This document shows, in pieces, positions 1 through 8,405 of a stretch of DNA of 64,000 nt (within the stretch, counting starts at the first letter, position 1; each line of letters begins with the position of its first letter). The translations under genes and the position numbers were made by a program. The notes under the pieces were generated by a model. The model saw nothing but the letters and a program-made list of their open reading frames with translations. It did not search any database and was not told where the DNA came from. The DNA is from Agromyces subbeticus DSM 16689. Its GTDB lineage: Bacteria > Actinomycetota > Actinomycetes > Actinomycetales > Microbacteriaceae. Where the stretch lies: NCBI RefSeq assembly GCF_000421565.1, contig NZ_ATXG01000001.1, forward strand, positions 620,001 through 684,000, given 5' to 3'.

Positions 1-130
1 CCCCGTGAGCACGGATGTCGGGCGCGATGATGAGCTCGCCGGCACCGATCGCGGCGTGCACCGCCGGGGTGAAGAGGTCGATCGGCTGGCGCCGGTCGGC
101 GCCGAGCCCGTGCAGCACGACGGTGGTCAC
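1..130 (-). CDS. alpha/beta hydrolase, N-terminal fragment cut by window edge
   Basis: Read on the minus strand from a GTG at 130, the frame stays open to the window edge and gives about 43 residues beginning MTTVVLHGLGADRRQPIDLF. The short beta-strand followed by HGLGADR is the typical first strand and oxyanion loop of alpha/beta-fold hydrolases. The nucleophile and the rest of the triad lie outside the window. The GTG overlaps the TGA of the YqaJ-type gene by four bases (GTGA, 127-130), so the two are probably translationally coupled. The substrate cannot be inferred. Confidence 0.7.
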   Translation of the reverse strand, partial: MTTVVLHGLGADRRQPIDLFTPAVHAAIGAGELIIAPDIRAHG

Positions 131-867
131 GCGAGCGCCCCCGGTCGATAGACGGCTCTGGGGTCTGTGGCCGCGCCGTTCGGCCGGATCGCTGCGAGCA
201 GCTGGTTCGCCAGCCCGACGAGGATCGCGATCTGGTCGTCGTCGCGGTCGACCCAGCGGCTCAGCGGCTCAGCGGCGACCGGCACGAAATCGTCGTGCTG
301 CTCCCAGACCACGAGCGTGCGCTCGGCCCCGAGCACGTACTGCTGCCACCAGACCTGGCGCAGGTAACCGCGGGGGATGCCCCGCCACGGCTTGGAGGTG
401 GTCTTGATCTCGCACAGTTCGAGGATGCCGTTCGGCGCGACTCGCAGGCCATCGGGAGTCGCGAGATGCCGACGTTCGAACTCGGAGTGGAACAGCAGCG
501 ATGACGGCTCGATGCCGTGCTGCGCCCTGGCCCACTCGGCGATGACGGGCTCGCGCTCGCGGCCGTGGTCGGTGTAGCGGCTGCCGCCGAAACTGTAGCG
601 GCTGCCGTGCAGCTTCTCGTGCGCCGCGGTGCGCACCGACTCGCGAGTGGCGAGCTTCGCGGCATCCGTCGCGGTGATGCCTTGCGACCGCGCTCGCAGC
701 CAGGCCACCCGGTCGCTCGAATCGGCCACGACTCGGGACTGGCACGCGTGCCGCGGGGGTTCGGCGACCGCGACCGGCGTTGTCACACTCTCGAGATCGA
801 AGAGGGCGAAGGGGGTGTCGGGCACTCTCCGAGCGTACCCTTCGGCACCCACCTCCACCCGCGTCAC
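127..867 (-). CDS. YqaJ-type viral recombinase/exonuclease domain protein
   Basis: This 246-residue protein has the features of the YqaJ/lambda-exonuclease fold of the PD-(D/E)XK superfamily. It has a GREREPVIAEWA helix (about residue 100), an acidic ATPDG segment, the ELCEIKTT strand carrying the E-x-K catalytic pair (about residue 155), and a downstream LRQVWWQQYVLG helix. Family members resect DNA ends 5' to 3' and are usually phage recombinases, but no phage genes are visible here. It overlaps the downstream hydrolase gene by 4 bp. The GTG at 867 is the longest start; a second GTG at 825 also fits. A role in DNA repair or recombination is inference. Confidence 0.75.
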   Translation of the reverse strand: MTRVEVGAEGYARRVPDTPFALFDLESVTTPVAVAEPPRHACQSRVVADSSDRVAWLRARSQGITATDAAKLATRESVRTAAHEKLHGSRYSFGGSRYTDHGREREPVIAEWARAQHGIEPSSLLFHSEFERRHLATPDGLRVAPNGILELCEIKTTSKPWRGIPRGYLRQVWWQQYVLGAERTLVVWEQHDDFVPVAAEPLSRWVDRDDDQIAILVGLANQLLAAIRPNGAATDPRAVYRPGALA

Positions 868-913
868 ACGCGGCCGGATCGAAGCGATCGGGGCGAGTTC
901 CGGGAAGGAGGGG

Positions 914-2101
914 TCAGCGGGCTGCGAGGGCGTCGATGCCCTCGGGCGAGAGCGCGTGGTGGATCGCGAGCATGCTCGCGCCGAGCACTGCGGCGTTCTC
1001 GGCGGCCGCCGACTGCACGATCGTCAGGTGCTCGGTCGCGAGCGGCATCGAGCGCGTGTAGACGACCTCGCGCACGCCGGCGATCAGGTGTTCGCCCGCT
1101 CTCGCCATCGAGCCGCCGATCGCGACGACCGAGGGGTTGACGAGGCTCACGCACGCCGTGAGCACCTCGCCGATGTCGCGGCCGGCCTGGCGAACGGCCT
1201 GGATCGCCTCGATGTCGCCGTGCTTGACGAGTTCGACGACATCGTTCGAGGTCTCTGCCTCGATGCCCTGTTCGCGAAGCGCCCTGGCGATCGCCGGACC
1301 CGAGGCGAGGGCCTCGAGGCATCCGCGGTTGCCGCAGTGACAGGGCACGTCGCTGCCGCGGGCCACGCGAACGTGGCCGATGTCGCCGGCGATGCCCTGC
1401 GCGCCGCGCTGCAGCATGCCGCCCGAGATGATGCCAGAGCCGATGCCGGTGGCGACCTTCACGAACATGAGGTGCTCGACCTGCGGCCAGGCGAGCGCGC
1501 GCTCGCCGAGCGCCATGATGTTGACGTCGTTGTCGACGAGCACCGGAACCTCGAGGTGCTGCTGCACCCAGCCGGGCACGTCGAAGCGGTCCCAGCCGGG
1601 CATGATCGGCGGGTTCACGGGTCGGCCCGTGGAGTGCTCGACCGGTCCGGGCACGCCGATGCCGATGGCGGCGAGATCGTGGCGGTCGCGGCCGAGGCCG
1701 TCGATCAGCGCGCGGCCGGCTTCGACCATCCAGCCGAGCACCGCCTCGGGGCCTTCTGCGATGTCGCGTCGTTCGGAGTGCTCGGCGAGCACGGTGCCGG
1801 CGAGGTCCGTCACGGCGATCGTCGCGTGCGAAGCGCCGAGGTCGGCCGCGAGAACGATGCGGGCCGACGGGTTGAGTGCGAACTGCGAGGGGGGCCGGCC
1901 GCCCGTCGAAGCCGCATCTGCCACGGGGGAGACGAGTCCGAGTTGCATGAGCTCATCGACTCGCGCCGCGATCGTGGAGCGCGCGAGCCCCGTCGTCTGC
2001 GCCAGCGATGCGCGCGTGCGGGGTTCTCCGTCGCGCAGCAGCTGGAACAATTCGCTCGCCCCGGAGAGGCCGAGAGCCGATCCGCGATTGACATCCACCA
2101 T
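914..2101 (-). CDS. ROK-family transcriptional repressor
   Basis: The 395-residue protein has an N-terminal winged helix-turn-helix (about residues 15-75, with LAQTTGLARSTIAARVDELM as recognition unit) joined to a ROK domain with its DLGASH phosphate loop, the GIGVPGPVE segment and the zinc motif CHCGNRGCLE. Members such as NagC, Mlc and XylR repress sugar operons and are released by a sugar or sugar phosphate. It is divergent from the sugar operon starting at 2216, with a 114-bp region between that carries an inverted repeat, so that operon is the likely target. The ATG at 2101 is preferred; an upstream ATG at 2122 extends the frame by seven residues. Confidence 0.88.
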   Translation of the reverse strand: MVDVNRGSALGLSGASELFQLLRDGEPRTRASLAQTTGLARSTIAARVDELMQLGLVSPVADAASTGGRPPSQFALNPSARIVLAADLGASHATIAVTDLAGTVLAEHSERRDIAEGPEAVLGWMVEAGRALIDGLGRDRHDLAAIGIGVPGPVEHSTGRPVNPPIMPGWDRFDVPGWVQQHLEVPVLVDNDVNIMALGERALAWPQVEHLMFVKVATGIGSGIISGGMLQRGAQGIAGDIGHVRVARGSDVPCHCGNRGCLEALASGPAIARALREQGIEAETSNDVVELVKHGDIEAIQAVRQAGRDIGEVLTACVSLVNPSVVAIGGSMARAGEHLIAGVREVVYTRSMPLATEHLTIVQSAAAENAAVLGASMLAIHHALSPEGIDALAAR

Positions 2102-2165
2102 TCGTCGAGTAAAGCACACCACCTTCAGTCGAAGGTATATCTCGAAGACGTAACGGCTCCGGCAA

Positions 2166-2189
2166 CTTTTGCCGAACGACTAGCAAAAG
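2166..2189. promoter_or_regulatory. candidate ROK operator
   Basis: CTTTTGC and GCAAAAG form perfect 7-bp arms 10 bp apart in the divergent region between the ROK repressor and the dehydrogenase gene. AT-rich inverted repeats of this kind are typical of NagC/XylR-type sites. On the minus strand, TTGCCG (2165-2160) followed 17 bp later by AGATAT could be the repressor promoter, which would place the site for autoregulation as well. Binding is inferred from position and symmetry only. Confidence 0.5.
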
Positions 2190-2215
2190 ATGCTGCGATG
2201 TGTCAGCATGTCCCC

Positions 2216-3322
2216 ATGACAACGGACGTCACCGCCCCAACCCGCACACTTCGCGCGGGTTTCGTCGGCGGCGGCTTCATGGCCGCCGTTCATTCCCGTG
2301 CCTCTCGAGCAGCAGGCGGCGGACTGGCTGGCGGTGCATCCTCGTCTCCTGAGCGCGCCCGCAGCGCCGCCGACCGCCTCGGGCTCGGCGTGGCGTTCGA
2401 CTCGGTCGACGAGATGGTTGCCTCGCCCGACATCGACGTCGTGCACATCTGCACGCCGAACGTCACCCACGCCGCCATCGCGCGTGCCGCACTCGAAGCG
2501 GGCAAGCACGTGATCTGCGAGAAGCCGCTCGCCACCACGCGCGCCGACGCCGAGGAGCTGACCGAACTCGCCGCCTCGCGCGGGCTCGTGACCGCGGTTC
2601 CCTTCGTCTACCGGTTCCACCCGATGGCGCGCGAGGCGCGTGCACGGGTCGCCGCCGGCGAGATCGGCCGACTCATCAGCGTGCAGGGCGCATACCTGCA
2701 AGACTGGCTCGCCGCCCCGCTCGACGACGACTGGCGCGTCGACTCCGCCCTCGGCGGGCCGTCCCGGGCCTTCGCCGACATCGGCTCCCACCTCGTCGAC
2801 CTCATGGAGTTCGTGAGCGGCGACCGCATCGTGCGGTTGAACGCGTCGAGCCGCACCGTCTACGAGGCCAGGGCCACCCACGACGACATCGCCACCGAAG
2901 ACCTCGTCGCGCTCGTCGTCGAACTCGGCTCGGGTGCGGTCGGCACGCTGCTGGTCTCGCAGGTCGCACCCGGTCGCAAGAACGCGCTGTCGATCGAGCT
3001 CGCGGGCAGCGATGCCAGTGTGCGATTCGAGCAGGAGCGCCCCGACACGCTGTGGGTCGGGCGGGTCGGCATGTCGACGACGATCGAACGCGACCCGGCA
3101 CGCATCAGCCACGACGCGGCCCGACTCTCGGTGGTGCCGGCGGGGCATCCGATGGGCTATCAAGACGCCTTCAACGCCTTCGTCGCCGATGCGTACGCGA
3201 CGATCAACGGCGGGAGCCCCGAGGGGTTGCCGCGCTTCGAAGACGGCCTTCGCGCCGTTCGTGTGACGGAGGCCGTGCTCGACTCTGCGGCGTCCGGTGA
3301 CTGGGTGGAGGTATCCGCATGA
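2216..3322 (+). CDS. Gfo/Idh/MocA-family sugar oxidoreductase
   Basis: A 368-residue NAD(P)-dependent dehydrogenase of the glucose-fructose oxidoreductase/inositol dehydrogenase family. The N-terminal Rossmann motif is GFVGGGFMAAVHSRA, followed by the family signature EKPLATT (about residue 100) that contains the catalytic Lys. The C-terminal half has the GGPSRAFADIGSHLVDL segment that supplies the substrate-side Asp/His. It is the first gene of an operon with an ABC importer and two isomerases, overlapping the ATPase gene by 4 bp. The start at 2216 was chosen over an in-frame ATG at 2198 because it lies just before the Rossmann fold. The polyol or sugar oxidised is unknown. Confidence 0.9.
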   Translation: MTTDVTAPTRTLRAGFVGGGFMAAVHSRASRAAGGGLAGGASSSPERARSAADRLGLGVAFDSVDEMVASPDIDVVHICTPNVTHAAIARAALEAGKHVICEKPLATTRADAEELTELAASRGLVTAVPFVYRFHPMAREARARVAAGEIGRLISVQGAYLQDWLAAPLDDDWRVDSALGGPSRAFADIGSHLVDLMEFVSGDRIVRLNASSRTVYEARATHDDIATEDLVALVVELGSGAVGTLLVSQVAPGRKNALSIELAGSDASVRFEQERPDTLWVGRVGMSTTIERDPARISHDAARLSVVPAGHPMGYQDAFNAFVADAYATINGGSPEGLPRFEDGLRAVRVTEAVLDSAASGDWVEVSA

Positions 3323-4851
3323 CCGCAGACGCGCAGCAGACGGGGGTCGCCCCCGTGCTCGTGGCCACCGGCCTCGAGAAGTCGTTCTTCGGCGTCACCG
3401 TGCTTCGAGGCGTGGGATTGACGCTCCGGCCCGGTGAGGTGCACGGACTCGTCGGCGAGAACGGCGCCGGCAAGTCGACCTTCATGAAGATCTTGGCGGG
3501 CGTCTACCAGCGCGACGCCGGCACGATCGAGTTCGATGGCCAGGAGGTGACCTTCTCGCACCCCGTGCAGGCAGCGCACGCCGGCCTCGCGACGGTGTTC
3601 CAGGAGTTCAACCTGCTTCCCGAACGCAGCGTCGCGCAGAACGTCTTCCTCGGTCGTGAGCCCAAGCGCAGGGGCTTCGTCGACAAGAAGGCGATGATCG
3701 CCGAGACACGTTCGCTCCTCGCCGAGCTCGGCATCGACTCGATCGACGCGGATGCCCCGGTGCGAACGCTGACCGTCGCCGAACAGCAGATCGTCGAGAT
3801 CGTGAAGGCGCTCTCGGTCGACGCGCGCGTCATCCAGATGGACGAGCCGACGGCCGCGCTCGCCGACCACGAGGTCGAACTGCTCTACGTGATCATCCGC
3901 CGCCTGCAGGCGCGCGGGGTCGCGGTGATCTACGTCTCGCACCGCCTGAAAGAGATCTTCGACCTCTGCGACACCATCACCGTGCTGAAAGACGGTGCGC
4001 TCGTCTCCACCGGCCCGGCCGCCGAGCTGACCACCGATGAGCTCGTGCGACGCATGGTCGGTCGCCCGATCGAGGCCTATTACCCCGAACCCGAACCCGA
4101 CACCGTGATCGGCGAGCCGCGGCTGGTGCTGCGCGGCGTCGGCAACGCCTACGTCGATGGCGTCGACCTCGAACTCCGCGCCGGAGAGATCGTGGGCATC
4201 GCCGGGCTGCAGGGCTCCGGCCGTACCGAACTCGTCGAGGGCGTGTTCGGGGTCACCCCGTTCACTCGGGGTCAGATCATCCTCGATGGCACCCCGCTGA
4301 CGATCACGAGCCCGAGGCAGGCGGTGAAGAAGGGCATCGCGCTCATCACCGAAGACCGCAAGGCCCAGGGCCTCGCGCTCAACCAGTCGATCCTCGACAA
4401 CGCCCTGCTCGTCATCCGCTCGGTGTTCGCGCGGCGCACCCGAGACGTTCGGCGCGAGCTTCCCGGGGTCTTCTCGAGCCTCGAGGTGGTCTCGCAGGGC
4501 GTCGACCAAGAGGTGCAGTACCTCTCGGGCGGCAACCAGCAGAAGGTCGTGCTCGCGAAGTGGCTCGCCACGAAGCCGCGCCTGGTGCTCCTCGACGAAC
4601 CGACGCGAGGCATCGACGTCGGCGCGAAGGTCGCGGTGTACCAGCTCATGCGCCGACTCGCGAAAGAAGGGGTGGCCATCCTGATGATCTCGTCCGAACT
4701 GCCGGAGGTCATCGGAATGTCCGACCGCATCGTCGTCATGCACGACGGCCGGGCCTCGGCGGAACTGCCGGCTCGCAGTGACGAAGCCACCATCCTCAGT
4801 GCTGCGACCGGTGCGGTCTCGGCCATCGATCTCGTTGGAGGTGCGGAATGA
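3319..4851 (+). CDS. CUT2 sugar ABC importer, duplicated ATPase subunit
   Basis: This 510-residue protein has two fused nucleotide-binding domains as in RbsA, XylG and MglA. The first has a canonical Walker A (GENGAGKST, about residues 49-57), a degenerate signature (LTVAEQQIVEI) and Walker B (VIQMDEPTAAL). The second has a degenerate Walker A (GLQGSGRTE) but an intact LSGGNQQKV signature and LLDEPTRGIDVG. Such asymmetry is normal for the family. It energises import through the two permeases encoded directly downstream. It overlaps genes on both sides by 4 bp (ATGA), so it is part of a single transcript. Confidence 0.95.
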   Translation: MTADAQQTGVAPVLVATGLEKSFFGVTVLRGVGLTLRPGEVHGLVGENGAGKSTFMKILAGVYQRDAGTIEFDGQEVTFSHPVQAAHAGLATVFQEFNLLPERSVAQNVFLGREPKRRGFVDKKAMIAETRSLLAELGIDSIDADAPVRTLTVAEQQIVEIVKALSVDARVIQMDEPTAALADHEVELLYVIIRRLQARGVAVIYVSHRLKEIFDLCDTITVLKDGALVSTGPAAELTTDELVRRMVGRPIEAYYPEPEPDTVIGEPRLVLRGVGNAYVDGVDLELRAGEIVGIAGLQGSGRTELVEGVFGVTPFTRGQIILDGTPLTITSPRQAVKKGIALITEDRKAQGLALNQSILDNALLVIRSVFARRTRDVRRELPGVFSSLEVVSQGVDQEVQYLSGGNQQKVVLAKWLATKPRLVLLDEPTRGIDVGAKVAVYQLMRRLAKEGVAILMISSELPEVIGMSDRIVVMHDGRASAELPARSDEATILSAATGAVSAIDLVGGAE

Positions 4852-5918
4852 GCACGGTTGCTCCTGCACGACGGGCCCGCCGTCGTCAGCTCGACTCGTC
4901 GGTGATCGTCGGCATCGCGCTCGTCGCCGTCATCGTCGTCGGCGCGATCCTCGTGTCGACCGTCGGTCGCAACTTCTTCAGCCCGGGCAACATCCGCGAC
5001 ATCCTCACCGGAATGAGCGTGCTGGGCTTCGTCGCCATCGGGCAGACCCTCGTCGTGCTCTGCGCGTCGCTCGACCTGTCCGTTCCGTACGTGATCAGCC
5101 TCGCGAGTCTGATCGGTGCCGACCTCATGGCTGGCAATCCCGCGAACATTCCGTTCGCCGTGCTCGTCGTGCTCGTGGTCGCCGGCGCGATCGGCCTCGC
5201 GAACGGCCTGATCGTGACGAAGCTGAAGGTGAACGGCTTCATTGCGACGCTCGGCACCGGTCTCATCATCAAGGGCTATCTCGACACGAACTACAAGGGC
5301 ACGAGCGGCGAGGTGCCGTACGAGTTCCAGCTCATCGGCGCGACGGGCATCGGGCCGGTCCCGGTCTCGACCATCATCATGCTCGCGGTGGCGCTGCTCG
5401 CCGCGTTCTTCCTCGCCCGCACCCGCACCGGACACCACATGTTCGCCGTCGGCGGCAGCGACCAGGTCTCGCGCCTGTCGGGCCTGCGCACCGCTCGGCC
5501 GGTCATCATCGCCCACGTGCTGTGCTCGATCTCGGCTGCTCTGGCGGGCCTGCTGCTCGCCAGCCGGCTCGGCGTCGGCAGCCCGACCGTGGGCACCCAG
5601 GGCGGCTACGACCTGCTCTCGATCGCTGCGGTCGTGCTCGGTGGCACGTTGCTCATGGGCGGCCGTGGGTCGATCTGGGGCACCATCGGCGGCGTCGCGA
5701 TCTTCGCGGTCATGGACAGCGTCATGAGCGTCATGCAGGTCAACCCGTTCCTGAAGGACGTCGTGCGCGGTGTCGTCATCGTCGCGGCCGTCGCCATCTA
5801 CACGAGCCGCACCGTCGAACGACGCCGGCCGCGCTTCGGCCCGGGCGGCAGCGTCTCGGAGGCCGGCAGCAAGCCCATCGGCGATCTCGCCGCCACCAAG
5901 GAAGGAGCAGTGCGATGA
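4848..5918 (+). CDS. CUT2 sugar ABC importer, permease 1
   Basis: A 356-residue integral membrane protein of the RbsC/AraH type with about ten hydrophobic segments beginning near residue 18. The family-typical segment LIGADLMAGNPAN, the GLANGLIVTKLKVNGFIATLGT loop and the C-terminal VVLGGTLLMGGRGS motif are visible. With the following permease it should form a heterodimeric channel. Many CUT2 systems use a homodimer, so two different permeases in one operon is a less common arrangement. The basic C-terminus (ERRRPRFGPGG) would be cytoplasmic. It overlaps its neighbours at both ends by 4 bp. Confidence 0.93.
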   Translation: MSTVAPARRARRRQLDSSVIVGIALVAVIVVGAILVSTVGRNFFSPGNIRDILTGMSVLGFVAIGQTLVVLCASLDLSVPYVISLASLIGADLMAGNPANIPFAVLVVLVVAGAIGLANGLIVTKLKVNGFIATLGTGLIIKGYLDTNYKGTSGEVPYEFQLIGATGIGPVPVSTIIMLAVALLAAFFLARTRTGHHMFAVGGSDQVSRLSGLRTARPVIIAHVLCSISAALAGLLLASRLGVGSPTVGTQGGYDLLSIAAVVLGGTLLMGGRGSIWGTIGGVAIFAVMDSVMSVMQVNPFLKDVVRGVVIVAAVAIYTSRTVERRRPRFGPGGSVSEAGSKPIGDLAATKEGAVR

Positions 5919-7117
5919 CCACCGTCTCCCAGGCGCCACCCACCACGGGCGATCGGCTCGCCGCCTTCGCGCGAAACCTCATCAGCCCGCGCGGGGCCGT
6001 GTTCCTGTTGCTCGTCGTGCTGCTCATCGCGATCACCGTCTACAACCCGTCGTTCGCCGAGCCGAGCCAGTTCATCCGGTTCGTGCAGCGCGTCGCACCG
6101 ATCGCGATCGTCGCGATCGGCCAGTACTTCGTGATCGTCGGCGGTGAGTTCGACCTCTCGATGGGGTCGCTCGTGACTGCGCAGGTCGTCATCGCCGGCA
6201 ACCTCATCGGCCAGGACGACGCGAAGTCGATCCCCGTGCTGCTGCTGATGCTCGTGTTCGGCGCGTTCATCGGCCTGATCAACGGGCTCATCGTGACGTT
6301 CCTCAAGGTGCCGAGCTTCATCGTCACCCTCGGCATGATGCTGGCGCTGCTCGGCGGCGTGCTCTACTGGACCGGCGGCGCGGCCACCGGCAACCCCGCC
6401 GACAGCTTCCGCGAGATCGGACGAGGCGGCATCAGAGACCTCCCGATCATCGAGATCCTGCCGTGGTCGGTCGTCGTACTCGTCGTCGTGCTCGTGCTCG
6501 CCATCTGGTTCTCACGTCGCCCCTTCGGCCGCATGATCGTCGCCGTCGGCGACAACGCCACGACCGCGGCCTATGGCGGTGCACGCATCTGGTGGGTCAA
6601 GTCCTCGGCATTCATCATCTCCTCGCTCTCTGCGACGGTCGCCGGTGTGCTGCTCGTCGGCTACGCCGGCGTGCACCCGAGCGTCGGGCGCGGCTACGAG
6701 TTCATCGCCATCACGGCGGTCGTGCTCGGCGGCGTGGTGCTCGGGGGCGGTCGCGGCTGGGTCGTCGCCGCAGCAGCCGGAGCGTTCGCCCTCGAGGCGC
6801 TCTTCACGCTGCTGAACTTCGCCGGAGTGCCCTCCACCTACCGCGACGCCGTGCAGGGTGCGATCATCATCCTCGCCGTCGCCTATGCGGCCACCACGTT
6901 CCGAGCGCGCCGCAAGGGCCACGCGCTCGAAGCGCCCGCGACCCACGCGTCACCCGACGCGCCACCGACTTCACCTGAGGCGAGCCAGACTTCGCCTGAG
7001 GCGAACCAGACTTCGCCTGCACCTCGAGCGAAGGAGCCTGATGCAACTGCATCGGCTCGTCCTGCACCGATTCCCTCGACGCAGAGGGCTGACAACGAAA
7101 CCAAGGGAGGTTTGTGA
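5915..7117 (+). CDS. CUT2 sugar ABC importer, permease 2 with repetitive C-terminal tail
   Basis: A 400-residue RbsC-type permease, paralogous to the preceding gene. It carries GGEFDLSMGSLV, GLINGLIVTFLKVPSFIVTLGM and VVLGGVVLGGGRG motifs. The membrane core ends near residue 325. After it comes a hydrophilic Pro/Ser/Thr/Ala tail of about 75 residues containing a TSPEA(S/N)Q repeat, which is not part of the family fold and is presumably cytoplasmic. The start ATG at 5915 overlaps the previous stop. The stop TGA overlaps the ATG of the binding-protein gene by one base. The repetitive tail DNA also forms short palindromes (separate entry). Confidence 0.92.
   Translation: MTTVSQAPPTTGDRLAAFARNLISPRGAVFLLLVVLLIAITVYNPSFAEPSQFIRFVQRVAPIAIVAIGQYFVIVGGEFDLSMGSLVTAQVVIAGNLIGQDDAKSIPVLLLMLVFGAFIGLINGLIVTFLKVPSFIVTLGMMLALLGGVLYWTGGAATGNPADSFREIGRGGIRDLPIIEILPWSVVVLVVVLVLAIWFSRRPFGRMIVAVGDNATTAAYGGARIWWVKSSAFIISSLSATVAGVLLVGYAGVHPSVGRGYEFIAITAVVLGGVVLGGGRGWVVAAAAGAFALEALFTLLNFAGVPSTYRDAVQGAIIILAVAYAATTFRARRKGHALEAPATHASPDAPPTSPEASQTSPEANQTSPAPRAKEPDATASARPAPIPSTQRADNETKGGL
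6968..7020 (+). repeat. 21-bp tandem repeat in the 3' end of permease 2
   Basis: Two near-identical 21-bp units (6968-6988 and 6989-7009) plus a partial third run in frame and encode TSPEA(S/N)Q repeats. Within them TCGCCTGAGGCGA is an almost perfect 13-bp palindrome. The repeat lies in the dispensable tail of the permease about 100 bp before the binding-protein gene, so it could fold in the mRNA as well as change tail length by slippage. Confidence 0.75.
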
Positions 7118-8322
7118 TGCGACGCAGGTTCACTGTTGCATCTGCCATGGTCGGCGCTCTTGCGCTGATGACTCTGGCTGGCTGTACCACCGACCCGAAT
7201 GTGGGCGCGCCCACTGACGAGGCGGCACCGAGCGAGGAAGCGGTCGAGTGGTTCGACCAGGAGCTCTTCGACAAGCAAGACGCCGAGCGGGATGTCATTC
7301 CCGCGGGCCCCGAAGGCCAGCCGTGGCTCCAGCACATCAACGCGGAGATGGTCGACACGTCGGAGTTCACGAGCCCCGGCGCCAAGAAGGCGTGCTTCGC
7401 GAACGCCTCGATCTCCAACCCGTGGCGCCAGACGGGCTGGATCACGATGAACGAGCAGCTGAAGGTGCTGCAGGAGTCCGGCGCGATCTCCGAGATGGAG
7501 ACCCGCGACGCCCAGGACTCGGATGACACGCAGATCGCCGACATCGATTACTTCATCAACGAGGGCAACTGCGACGTCTTCCTCATCTCGCCGAACTCCA
7601 CGGCGGCGATGACGCCGGCGGTCGAGCGTGCGTGCGACACCGGCAAGCCCGTCGTGGTCTTCGACCGCGGCGTGCAGACCGACTGCCCCGTCACGTTCAT
7701 CCACCCCATCGGTGGATTCGCGTGGGGCATCGACACCGCTGAGTTCCTCATCGACGAACTCGAAGAGGGCGACAAGGTCGTGGCACTCCGCATCCTCGCT
7801 GGTGTCGACGTGCTCGAGCAGCGCTGGGCCGGGGCCGAGAAGCTCTTCGACGAGGCCGGCATCGAGGCTGTCGACTACTTCACCGGCGCCGACCCCGCAG
7901 AGATCAAGAAGATCATCTCCGACGAGCTCGCCAAGGGCGACGTCGACGGCATCTGGATGGACGCAGGTGACGGTGCCGTCGCCGCCATCGAGGCCTTCGA
8001 GGATGCTGGAGCGGACTACCCCGTCATGACGGGTGAAGACGAGATGAGCTTCCTCCGCAAGTGGAAGGAGACGGGGCTCACGGGTCTCGCTCCGGTGTAC
8101 TCCAACTTCCAGTGGCGTACGCCCCTCATCGCGGCGCAGAAGATCTTCGCCGGCGAAGAGGTTCCGAAGGAGTGGGTGCTGCCGCAGTCGCCGATCACCG
8201 CTGAGGAGGTCGACGAGTACCTCGCACTGAACGAGAACATGCCCGACGGCCACTACGCGAAGTTCGGCGGAGAAGACCTGCCCGGTTACCCGCAGGTCTG
8301 GGAAGACCGCATCATCCCGTAA
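7117..8322 (+). CDS. sugar ABC importer substrate-binding lipoprotein (CUT2 type)
   Basis: A 401-residue exported lipoprotein with a basic N-terminus, a hydrophobic stretch and the lipobox LAGC (Cys about residue 22). The mature part has the periplasmic-binding-protein type I (ribose-binding-like) layout: an ISNPWRQTGWITMNEQLK segment near the first sheet, DVFLISPNSTAAMTPAVE, and GKPVVVFDRGV. The ATG at 7117 was chosen because GGAGG at 7106-7110 lies 6 nt upstream; the GTG at 7114 would be too close. It is the last transport gene and is followed by a strong hairpin. The ligand is unknown; the downstream epimerases suggest a rare ketose or polyol. Confidence 0.92.
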   Translation: MRRRFTVASAMVGALALMTLAGCTTDPNVGAPTDEAAPSEEAVEWFDQELFDKQDAERDVIPAGPEGQPWLQHINAEMVDTSEFTSPGAKKACFANASISNPWRQTGWITMNEQLKVLQESGAISEMETRDAQDSDDTQIADIDYFINEGNCDVFLISPNSTAAMTPAVERACDTGKPVVVFDRGVQTDCPVTFIHPIGGFAWGIDTAEFLIDELEEGDKVVALRILAGVDVLEQRWAGAEKLFDEAGIEAVDYFTGADPAEIKKIISDELAKGDVDGIWMDAGDGAVAAIEAFEDAGADYPVMTGEDEMSFLRKWKETGLTGLAPVYSNFQWRTPLIAAQKIFAGEEVPKEWVLPQSPITAEEVDEYLALNENMPDGHYAKFGGEDLPGYPQVWEDRIIP

Positions 8323-8347
8323 CACCCGATCGCTACGGTGATCACAC

Positions 8348-8381
8348 GGGTGCGGTGGAGCCTCACGGCTCCACCGCACCC
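8348..8381 (+). promoter_or_regulatory. 15-bp perfect intercistronic hairpin after the binding-protein gene
   Basis: GGGTGCGGTGGAGCC (8348-8362) and its exact reverse complement (8367-8381) are separated by TCAC. There is no U-tract after it, and the next gene has its own AAGGAG ribosome site. It therefore looks like an mRNA-stabilising or partial-termination hairpin rather than a full terminator, keeping the binding-protein message more abundant than the downstream enzyme message. Confidence 0.7.
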
Positions 8382-8405
8382 GACTCGCAGTTCGAAGGAG
8401 CACGC

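Noticed and set aside
127..867. Prophage at the left edge
   Set aside because: A single YqaJ-type gene with host-like composition and no capsid, integrase or packaging gene is not enough.
629..2215. Upstream extension of the Gfo/Idh/MocA reading frame over 500 codons
   Set aside because: The extension is antisense to the ROK repressor and the recognisable Rossmann start is just after 2216.
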